From NCBI RefSeq assembly GCF_038502225.1, contig NW_027195372.1, positions 124,001 to 188,000 on the forward strand: DNA of 64,000 nucleotides, in the 5' to 3' direction. Source of the stretch: Cherax quadricarinatus (Eukaryota; Arthropoda; Malacostraca; Decapoda; Parastacidae). The translations under genes were made by a program, and so were the position numbers. A model generated the notes under the pieces. It was not told the origin of the DNA, made no database searches, and saw nothing but the letters and a program-made list of their open reading frames with translations. Of the stretch, positions 51,501 to 64,000 are shown in pieces; within the stretch, counting starts at the first letter, position 1, and every line of letters starts with the position of its first letter.

Positions 51501-54500
51501 CACCTCTTGGGCAACACAGAGAACATCAGCACAAGCTGCTTGCTAACTCCTGGTCCACGTCTTGGGCAACACAGAGAACATCAGCACAAGCTGCTTGCTA
51601 ACTCCTGGTCCACCTCTTGGGCAACACAGAGAACATCAGCACAAGCTGCTTGCTAACTCCTGGTCCACCTCTTGGGCATCACAGAGAACATCAGCACAAG
51701 CTGCTTGCTAACTCCTGGTCCACCTCTTGGGCAACACAGAGAACATCAGCACAAGCTGCTTGCTAACTCCTGGTCCACCTCTTGGGCAACACAGAGAACA
51801 TCAGCACAAGTTGCTTGCTAACTCCTGGTCCACGTCTTGGGCATCACAGAGAACATCAGCACAAGCTGCTTGCTAACTCCTGGTCCACGTCTTGGGCAAC
51901 ACAGAGAACATCAGCACAAGCTGCTTGCTAACTCCTGGTCCACCTCTAGGGCATCACAGAGAACATCAGCACAAGCTGCTTGCTAACTCCTGGTCCACCT
52001 CTTGGGCAACACAGAGAACATCAGCACAAGCTGCTTGCTAACTCCTGGTCCACCTCTTGGGCAACACAGAGAACATCAGCACAAGTTGCTCGCTAACTCC
52101 TGGTCCACGTCTTGGGCATCACAGAGAACATCAGCACAAGCTGCTCGCTAACTCCTGGTCCACCTCTTGGGCAACACAGAGAACATCAGCACAAGCTGCT
52201 CGCTAACTCCTGGTCCACCTCTTGGGCAACACAGAGAACATCAGCACAAGTTGCTTGCTAACTCCTGGTCCACCTCTTGGGCATCACAGAGAACATCAGC
52301 ACAAGCTGCTGGGCATCACAGAGAACATGCTCACAGAGAACATCAGCACAAGTTGCTTGCTAATTCCTGGTCCACGTCTAGGGCATCACAGAGAACATCA
52401 GCACAAGCTGCTTGCTAACTCCTGGTCCACGTCTTGGGCATCACAGAGAACATCAGCACAAGCTGCTTGCTAACTCCTGGTCCACCTCTTGGGCATCACA
52501 GAGAACATCAGCACAAGCTGCTTGCTAACTCCTGGTCCACCTCTTGGGCATCACAGAGAACATCAGTACAAGCTGCTTGCTAACTCCTGGTCCACGTCTT
52601 GGGCATCACAGAGAACATCAGCACAAGCTGCTTGCTAACTCCTGGTCCACCTCTTGGGCATCACAGAGAACATCAGCACAAGCTGCTTGCTAACTCCTGG
52701 TCCACGTCTTGGGCATCACAGAGAACATCAGCACAAGCTGCTTGCTAACTCCTGGTCCACCTCTTGGGCATCACAGAGAACATCAGCACAAGCTGCTTGC
52801 TAACTCCTGGTCCACCTCTTGGGCAACACAGAGAACATCAGCACAAGCTGCTTGCTAACTCCTGGTCCACGTCTTGGGCAACACAGAGAACATCAGCACA
52901 AGTTGCTCGCTAACTCCTGGTCCACGTCTTGGGCATCACGGAGAACATCAGCACAAGCTGCTTGCTAACTCCTGGTCCACGTCTTGGGCATCACAGAGAA
53001 CATCAGCACAAGCTGCTTGCTAACTCCTGGTCCACGTCTTGGGCAACACAGAGAACATCAGCACAAGCTGCTTGCTAACTCCTGGTCCACCTCTTGGGCA
53101 ACACAGAGAACATCAGCACAAGCTGCTTGCTAACTCCTGGTCCACGTCTTGGGCATCACAGAGAACATCAGCACAAGCTGCTTGCTAACTCCTGGTCCAC
53201 CTCTTGGGCAACACAGAGAACATCAGCACAAGCTGCTTGCTAACTCTTGGTCCACCTCTTGGGCATCACAGAGAACATCAGCACAAGCTGCTTGCTAACT
53301 CCTGGTCCACCTCTTGGGCATCACAGAGAACATCAGCACAAGCTGCTTGCTAACTCCTGGTCCACCTCTTGGGCAACACAGAGAACATCAGCACAAGCTG
53401 CTTGCTAACTCCTGGTCCACGTCTTGGGCAACACAGAGAACATCAGCACAAGTTGCTCGCTAACTCCTGGTCCACGTCTTGGGCATCACAGAGAACATCA
53501 GCACAAGATGCTTGCTAACTCCTGGTCCACCTCTTGGGCAACACAGAGAACATCAGCACAAGTTGCTTGCTAACTCCTGGTCCACCTCTTGGGCAACACA
53601 GAGAACATCAGCACAAGCTGCTTGCTAACTCCTGGTCCACCTCTTGGGCAACACAGAGAACATCAGCACAAGCTGCTTGCTAACTCCTGGTCCACGTCTT
53701 GGGCATCACAGAGAACATCAGCACAAGCTGCTTGCTAACTCCTGGTCCACGTCTTGGGCATCACAGAGAACATCAGCACAAGCTGCTTGCTAACTCCTGG
53801 TCCACGTCTTGGGCATCACAGAGAACATCAGCACAAGCTGCTTGCTAACTCCTGGTCCACCTCTTGGGCATCACAGAGAACATCAGCACAAGCTGCTTGC
53901 TAACTCCTGGTCCACCTCTTGGGCAACACAGAGAACATCAGCACAAGCTGCTTGCTAACTCCTGGTCCACGTCTTGGGCATCACAGAGAACATCAGCACA
54001 AGCTGCTTGCTAACTCCTGGTCCACCTCTTGGGCATCACAGAGAACATCAGCACAAGCTGCTTGCTAACTCCTGGTCCACGTCTTGGGCATCACAGAGAA
54101 CATCAGCACAAGCTGCTTGCTAACTCCTGGTCCACCTCTTGGGCATCACAGAGAACATCAGCACAAGCTGCTTGCTAACTCCTGGTCCACCTCTTGGGCA
54201 TCACAGAGAACATCAGCACAAGCTGCTTGCTAACTCCTGGTCCACGTCTTGGGCATCACAGAGAACATCAGCACAAGCTGCTTGCTAACTCCTGGTCCAC
54301 GTCTTGGGCATCACAGAGAACATCAGCACAAGCTGCTTGCTAACTCCTGGTCCACGTCTTGGGCATCACAGAGAACATCAGCACAAGCTGCTTGCTAACT
54401 CCTGGTCCACGTCTTGGGCATCACAGAGAACATCAGCACAAGCTGCTTGCTAACTCCTGGTCCACGTCTTGGGCATCACAGAGAACATCAGCACAAGCTG

Positions 54501-56553
54501 CTTGCTAACTCCTGGTCCACCTCTTGGGCAACACAGAGAACATCAGCACAAGCTGCTTGCTAACTCTTGGGCAACACAGAGAACATCCACAAGCTGCTTG
54601 GGCAACACAGAGAACATCAGCACAAGCTGCTTGCTAACTCCTGGTCCACCTCTTGGGCATCACAGAGAACATCAGCACAAGCTGCTTGCTAACTCCTGGT
54701 CCACGTCTTGGGCAACACAGAGAACATCAGCACAAGCTGCTTGCTAACTCCTGGTCCACCTCTTGGGCATCACAGAGAACATCAGCACAAGCTGCTTGCT
54801 AACTCCTGGTCCACCTCTTGGGCAACACAGAGAACATCAGCACAAGCTGCTTGCTAACTCCTGGTCCACGTCTTGGGCAACACAGAGAACATCAGCACAA
54901 GCTGCTTGCTAACTCCTGGTCCACGTCTTGGGCAACACAGAGAACATCAGCACAAGCTGCTTGCTAACTCCTGGTCCACGTCTTGGGCATCACAGAGAAC
55001 ATCAGCACAAGCTGCTTGCTAACTCCTGGTCCACGTCTTGGGCAACACAGAGAACATCAGCACAAGCTGCTTGCTAACTCCTGGTCCACGTCTTGGGCAT
55101 CACAGAGAACATCAGCACAAGCTGCTTGCTAACTCCTGGTCCACGTCTTGGGCATCACAGAGAACATCAGCACAAGCTGCTTGCTAACTCCTGGTCCACG
55201 TCTTGGGCATCACAGAGAACATCAGCACAAGCTGCTTGCTAACTCCTGGTCCACCTCTTGGGCATCACAGAGAACATCAGCACAAGCTGCTTGCTAACTC
55301 CTGGTCCACCTCTTGGGCATCACAGAGAACATCAGCACAAGCTGCTTGCTAACTCCTGGTCCACCTCTTGGGCATCACAGAGAACATCAGCACAAGCTGC
55401 TTGCTAACTCCTGGTCCACCTCTTGGGCAACACAGAGAACATCAGCACAAGCTGCTTGCTAACTCCTGGTCCACCTCTTGGGCAACACAGAGAACATCAG
55501 AACAAGTCCACGTCTTGGGCAACACAGAGAACATGCTTCGCTAACTCCTGGTCCACGTCTTGGGCATCACAGAGAACATCAGCACAAGCTGCTACATCAG
55601 CACAAGCTGCTTGCTAACTCCTGGTCCACGTCTTGGGCATCACAGAGAACATCAGCACAAGCTGCTTGCTAACTCCTGGTCCACAGAGAACATCTTGGGC
55701 ACGTCTTCACAGAGAACATCAGCACAAGCTGCTTGCTAACTCCTGGTCCACCTCTTGGGCATCACAGAGAACATCAGCACAAGCTGCTTGCTAACTCCTG
55801 GTCCACGTCTTGGGCATCACAGAGAACATCAGCACAAGCTGCTTGCTAACTCCTGGTCCACGTCTTGGGCATCACAGAGAACATCAGCACAAGCTGCTTG
55901 CTAACTCCTGGTCCACCTCTTGGGCATCACAGAGAACATCAGCACAAGCTGCTTGCTAACTCCTGGTCCACCTCTTGGGCATCACAGAGAACATCAGCAC
56001 AAGCTGCTTGCTAACTCCTGGTCCACCTCTTGGGCAACACAGAGAACATCAGCACAAGCTGCTTGCTAACTCCTGGTCCACGTCTTGGGCAACACAGAGA
56101 ACATCAGCACAAGTTGCTCGCTAACTCCTGGTCCACGTCTTGGGCATCACAGAGAACATCAGCACAAGCTGCTTGCTAACTCCTGGTCCACCTCTTGGGC
56201 AACACAGAGAACATCAGCACAAGCTGCTTGCTAACTCCTGGTCCACGTCTTGGGCAACACAGAGAACATCAGCACAAGCTGCTTGCTAACTCCTGGTCCA
56301 CCTCTTGGGCAACACAGAGAACATCAGCACAAGCTGCTTGCTAACTCCTGGTCCACCTCTTGGGCAACACAGAGAACATCAGCACAAGTTGCTTGCTAAC
56401 TCCTGGTCCACCTCTTGGGCAACACAGAGAACATCAGCACAAGCTGCTTGCTAACTCCTGGTCCACGTCTTGGGCATCACAGAGAACATCAGCACAAGCT
56501 GCTTGCTAACTCCTGGTCCACCTCTTGGGCAACACAGAGAACATCAGCACAAG
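45523..56553. repeat. 55-bp satellite array, first block (about 200 copies)
   Basis: The unit runs ACAGAGAACATCAGCACAAG, CTGCTTGCTAACTCCTGGTC, CACCTCTTGGGCATC, 55 bp. Main variable sites are CACCTCTT/CACGTCTT, GGGCATC/GGGCAAC and GCTGCTTGC/GTTGCTCGC. The first unit is short, reading CAGAACATC instead of CAGAGAACATC. Scrambled or partial units occur near 47,155, 47,815-47,965, 48,345, 48,700, 49,420, 50,795-51,115, 52,310, 54,565-54,600 and 55,500-55,710. Open frames through this array (NISTSCLLTPGPPLG and similar) are repeat artefacts. Confidence 0.98.
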
Positions 56554-58892
<2,339 letters not shown>

Positions 58893-59025
58893 GTGAGTTA
58901 TTTTTCATTTTTACCTCTGCAGAGTTAATATAAGAAGACTAACATCAGTAAAATATCATTTTGACGGTATTGAATTCCGCTGATATAAAGGTTATCAAAC
59001 AGAGAAACATCATGAAACCTTGATA
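58893..59025. other. Spacer between microsatellite and second 55-bp array
   Basis: About 130 bp of unique AT-rich sequence with no gene. It occupies the place taken by the RTE LINE fragment in copy A, and probably represents the older arrangement of this junction. Confidence 0.7.
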
Positions 59026-62000
59026 CACAGAACATCAGCACAAGCTGCTTGCTAACTCCTGGTCCACCTTTTGGGCATCACAGAGAACATCAGCACAAGC
59101 TGCTTGCTAACTCCTGGTCCACCTCTTGGGCATCACAGAGAACATTAGCACAAGCTGCTTGCTGACTCCTGGTCAACCTCGTGGGCATCACAGAGGACAT
59201 CAGCACAAGCTGCTTGCTAACTCCTGGTCCACCTCTTGGGCATCACAGAGAACATTAGCACAAGCTGCTTGCTGACTCCTGGTCCACCTCGTGGGCATCA
59301 CAGAGAACATCAGCACAAGCTGCTTGCTGACTCCTGGGCACCTCTTGGGCATCATAGAGAACATCAGCACAAGCTGCTTGCTAACTCCTGGTCCACCTCT
59401 TGGGCATCACAGAGAACATTAGCACAAGCTGCTTGCTGACTCCTGGTCCACCTCGTGGGCATCACAGAGAACATCAGCACAAGCTGCTTGCTGACTCCTG
59501 GGCACCTCTTGGGCATCACAGAGAACATCAGCACAAGTTGCTCGCTAACTCCTGGTCCACGTCTTGGGCATCACAGAGAACATCAGCACAAGCTGCTTGC
59601 TAACTCCTGGTCCACCTCTTGGGCATCACAGAGAACATCAGCACAAGCTGCTTGCTAACTCCTGGTCCACCTCTTGGGCAACACAGAGAACATCAGCACA
59701 AGCTGCTCGCTAACTCCTGGTCCACCTCTTGGGCAACACAGAGAACATCAGCACAAGTTGCTCGCTAACTCCTGGTCCACGTCTTGGGCATCACAGAGAA
59801 CATCAGCACAAGTTGCTTGCTAACTCCTGGTCCACCTCTTGGGCAACACAGAGAACATCAGCACAAGTTGCTTGCTAACTCCTGGTCCACGTTTTGGGCA
59901 ACACAGAGAACATCAGCACAAGTTGCTTGCTAACTCCTGGTCCACCTCTTGGGCAACACAGAGAACATCAGCACAAGTTGCTCGCTAACTCCTGGTCCAC
60001 GTCTTGGGCAACACAGAGAACATCAGCACAAGTTGCTTGCTAACTCCTGGTCCACGTTTTGGGCAACACAGAGAACATCAGCACAAGTTGCTTGCTAACT
60101 CCTGGTCCACCTCTTGGGCAACACAGAGAACATCAGCACAAGTTGCTCGCTAACTCCTGGTCCACGTCTTGGGCAACACAGAGAACATCAGCACAAGTTG
60201 CTCGCTAACTCCTGGTCCACCTCTTGGGCAACACAGAGAACATCAGCACAAGTTGCTCGCTAACTCCTGGTCCACCTCTTGGGCAACACAGAGAACATCA
60301 GCACAAGCTGCTTGCTAACTCCTGGTCCACGTCTTGGGCAACACAGAGAACATCAGCACAAGTTGCTTGCTAACTCCTGGTCCACGTCTTGGGCAACACA
60401 GAGAACATCAGCACAAGTTGCTCGCTAACTCCTGGTCCACGTCTTGGGCAACACAGAGAACATCAGCACAAGTTGCTCGCTAACTCCTGGTCCACGTCTT
60501 GGGCAACACAGAGAACATCAGCACAAGTTGCTCGCTAACTCCTGGTCCACCTCTTGGGCAACACAGAGAACATCAGCACAAGTTGCTCGCTAACTCCTGG
60601 TCCACCTCTTGGGCATCACAGAGAACATCAGCACAAGTTGCTTGCTAACTCCTGGTCCACCTCTTGGGCAACACAGAGAACATCAGCACAAGTTGCTTGC
60701 TAACTCCTGGTCCACCTCTTGGGCAACACAGAAAACATCAGCACAAGCTGCTTGCTAACTCCTGGTCCACCTCTTGGGCAACACAGAGAACATCAGCACA
60801 AGTTGCTCGCTAACTCCTGGTCCACCTCTTGGGCAACACAGAGAACATCAGCACAAGTTGCTTGCTAACTCCTGGTCCACCTCTTGGGCAACACAGAGAA
60901 CATCAGCACAAGCTGCTCGCTAACTCCTGGTCCACGTCTTGGGCAACACAGAGAACATCAGCACAAGTTGCTTGCTAACTCCTGGTCCACCTCTTGGGCA
61001 ACACAGAGAACATCAGCACAAGTTGCTCGCTAACTCCTGGTCCACCTCTTGGGCAACACAGAGAACATCAGCACAAGTTGCTTGCTAACTCCTGGTCCAC
61101 GTCTTGGGCATCACAGAGAACATCAGCACAAGCTGCTTGCTAACTCCTGGTCCACCTCTTGGGCAACACAGAAAACATCAGCACAAGTTGCTTGCTAACT
61201 CCTGGTCCACCTCTTGGGCAACACAGAAAACATCAGCACAAGTTGCCTGCTAACTCCTGGTCCACCTCTTGGGCAACACAGAGAACATCAGTACAAGCTG
61301 CTTGCTAACTCCTGGTCCACGTCTTGGGCAACACAGAGAACATCAGCACAAGCTGCTTGCTAACTCCTGGTCCACCTCTTGGGCAACACAGAGAACATCA
61401 GCACAAGCTGCTTGCTAACTCCTGGTCCACCTCTTGGGCAACACAGAGAACATCAGCACAAGTTGCTCGCTAACTCCTGGTCCACGTCTTGGGCATCACA
61501 GAGAACATCAGCACAAGCTGCTTGCTAATTCCTGGTCCACGTCTAGGGCATCACAGAGAACATCAGCACAAGCTGCTTGCTAACTCCTGGTCCACGTCTT
61601 GGGCATCACAGAGAACATCAGCACAAGTTGCTTGCTAACTCCTGGTCCACCTCTTGGGCATCACAGAGAACATCAGCACAAGCTGCTTGCTAACTCCTGG
61701 TCCACCTCTTGGGCATCACAGAGAACATCAGTACAAGCTGCTTGCTAACTCCTGGTCCACGTCTTGGGCATCACAGAGAACATCAGCACAAGCTGCTTGC
61801 TAACTCCTGGTCCACGTCTTGGGCAACACAGAGAACATCAGCACAAGTTGCTCGCTAACTCCTGGTCCACGTCTTGGGCAACACAGAGAACATCAGCACA
61901 AGTTGCTCGCTAACTCCTGGTCCACGTCTTGGGCATCACGGAGAACATCAGCACAAGCTGCTTGCTAACTCCTGGTCCACGTCTTGGGCATCACAGGGAA

Positions 62001-63005
62001 CATCAGCACAAGCTGCTTGCTAACTCCTGGTCCACGTCTTGGGCAACACAGAGAACATCAGCACAAGCTGCTTGCTAACTCCTGGTCCACGTCTTGGGCA
62101 ACACAGAGAACATCAGCACAAGCTGCTTGCTAACTCCTGGTCCACGTCTTGGGCAACACAGAGAATATCAGCACAAGTTGCTCGTTAACTCCTGGTCCAC
62201 GTCTTGGGCATCACGGAGAACATCAGCACAAGCTGCTTGCTAACTCCTGGTCCACGTCTTGGGCATCACAGGGAACATCAGCAGAAGCTGCTTGCTAACT
62301 CCTGGTCCACGTCTTGGGAAACACAGAGAACATCAGCACAAGCTGCTTGCTAACTCCTGGTCCACCTCTTGGGCAACACAGAGAACTTCAGCACAAGCTG
62401 CTTGCTAACTCCTGGTCCACCTCTTGGGCATCACAGAGAACATCAGCACAAGCTGCTTGCTAACTCCTGGTCCACCTCTTGGGCAACACAGAGAACATCA
62501 GCACAAGCTGCTTGCTAACTCCTGGTCCACGTCTTGGGCAACACAGAGAACATCAGCACAAGTTGCTCGCTAACTCCTGGTCCACGTCTTGGGCATCACG
62601 GAGAACATCAGCACAAGCTGCTTGCTAACTCCTGGTCCACGTCTTGGGCAACACAGAGAACATCAGCACAAGTTGCTTGCTAACTCCTGGTCCACCTCTT
62701 GGGCAACACAGAGAACATCAGCACAAGTTGCTTGCTAACTCCTGGTCCACCTCTTGGGCATCACAGAGAACATCAGCACAAGCTGCTCGCTAACTCCTGG
62801 TCCACGTCTTTGGCATCACAGAGAACATCAGCACAAGTTGCTCGCTAACTCCTGGTCCACGTCTTGGGCAACACAGAGAACATCAGCACAAGCTGCTTGC
62901 TAACTCCTGGTCCACCTCTAGGGCATCACAGAGAACATCAGCACAAGCTGCTTGCTAACTCCTGGTCCACCTCTTGGGCAACACAGAGAACATCAGCACA
63001 AGCTG
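59026..63005. repeat. 55-bp satellite array, second block (about 72 copies)
   Basis: This uses the same 55-bp unit as 45,523-56,553 and starts with the same short first unit (CACAGAACATCAGC). The left 500 bp has its own variants (CACCTCGTGGGC, GCTGACTCC, ACATTAGC), absent from the first block. The middle is rich in GTTGCTCGC and GGGCAAC units. It ends inside a unit (CACAAGCTG) where copy C begins. Confidence 0.98.
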
Positions 63006-64000
63006 ATGCCGCACCGAGAGTGTAAGTTTTGTGTACCACATGAAGAGTGATGATACAGAGGCCAGTTCCATCATTCATTCTTGTTTAAATCACGTTTTGA
63101 TTGTGTTCAGCGAGTTTAAACTGCACTTTAGAAATATAATACATATGGATGTTTCAAAACATAGTGTGAATTATCTGTATATATTCTAATTTTAGTGCAT
63201 ATTAGACTACCATAGAACTGAGACACTTATGCAACATATGGGAATCTTAATTGAAGAAACGTTTTGCCATCAGCTTCATCAGTCTTATACAGCTTCTGCT
63301 CTATGCTGTAATTTCTGCAAGATTGATGGACTGAACACATCGTTTCCAGGCTGAAGGACTGATTACCTCAATCTTCTCCTCTCCTTATACCTTCCTGCTT
63401 TGTATAAGACTGATGGGGAAACGTTTCTTCAATAAAGATTCCCATATGTTGCATAAGTGTCTCAATTCTTCAACTTGTCGGTTTTCAAAACCATTCATCA
63501 CATATACTACAATAGATTATTAACATAAAATTTTAGAAAAAATAGCCGTGAAAGGTAATATTGTGTGGGGAGCCACGCAGAGTAGCTTCGGGAGCAGCAT
63601 ACAGCTCGTGAACTGCAGTTTGCCCACTGTTACTATAGATGGTATGACACAGGTAATTCTTGAGATATTTGGTTGGTGTACAACAGGCAAGATTACAAGG
63701 AATGTTTGCCAAGGTGAACAAGGTGCTTTGTAAAGGTACCTTTTGTTTTAGACAGGTAAATATTTCGGAAGAATCAAGGTAATCAGAGGTAACACAAGTT
63801 TTTATTTTATTCATGATGTAAAACAGGATTATGATCTGGGAGAAGACTTTCCAATAGATTGAGAAGAATTTTAGGGTAAACTCAAAAAAGGACTTTGTCT
63901 CAGATAAAATATTCCAGGTAATTACAGATTATTCATCTCCCTTAGTACAAGGTTAAGTGTTTCTTCATGAAGGATGTTCCACAGGTACATCAAGACACTG
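63006..64000. repeat. Duplicated non-coding segment, copy C (runs off window)
   Basis: It matches about 41,894-42,886 of copy A with about ten single-base differences and a 2-bp insertion (TAACATAAAATT against TAACAAAATT). It includes the foldback element at 63,216-63,471. It continues past the window end. No gene is seen; the short open frames are the same chance ones as in copy A. Confidence 0.92.
63216..63471. mobile_element. Foldback (MITE-like) element, copy in segment C
   Basis: The counterpart of 42,104-42,359, carried along in the segmental duplication. Arms and spacer are nearly identical, with small changes such as GAATCTTAATTG against GAATCTTTATTG. It is therefore not an independent insertion. 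Confidence 0.8.

Overview
This window looks like non-coding, satellite-dominated DNA from an arthropod nuclear genome. The retrotransposon fragments and foldback repeats resemble those I associate with decapod crustaceans (crayfish, lobster, shrimp or crab); that is inference from recalled repeat families, not a search. About 52 kb of the 64 kb is tandem repeat. I see no intact protein-coding gene, rRNA, tRNA or CRISPR array. Nearly all long open frames are by-products of repeats whose units lack stop codons.

Layout, left to right. 1-12,878: a 40-bp satellite with dyad symmetry (about 320 copies). 12,878-13,060: a foldback (MITE-like) element, its end expanded into a 37-bp minisatellite (to 13,260). 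13,333-14,744: a 32-bp minisatellite. 14,745-17,319: a decayed non-LTR retrotransposon (LINE) on the minus strand, interrupted inside its reading frame by a 17-bp minisatellite (16,660-17,234) and followed directly by a 19-bp G/T-rich minisatellite (17,320-19,708). 19,770-34,552: almost 14 kb of a 20-bp polypyrimidine minisatellite, split by a second, plus-strand LINE fragment (23,315-24,316). 34,553-40,382: a 15-bp repeat, 5.8 kb without one indel, open in one minus frame as (SLSDA)n. 40,590-41,850: a decayed hAT/BED-finger transposase-like pseudogene on the minus strand.

From 41,894 to the end, one non-coding segment appears three times (A 41,894-44,900; B 56,554-58,892; C 63,006-64,000, running off the window), alternating with two arrays of a 55-bp satellite (45,523-56,553 and 59,026-63,005). 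Copy A carries an extra RTE-type LINE 3' end (44,901-45,522) exactly where copy B has a 130-bp spacer, so A and B look like a filled and an unfilled site. B and C share variants against A.

No genes work together here. The interest lies in how the repeats arose: minisatellites born inside a LINE and at the end of a foldback element, nested higher-order repeats, a macrosatellite-like A/B/C arrangement, and a very long strand-asymmetric pyrimidine tract.
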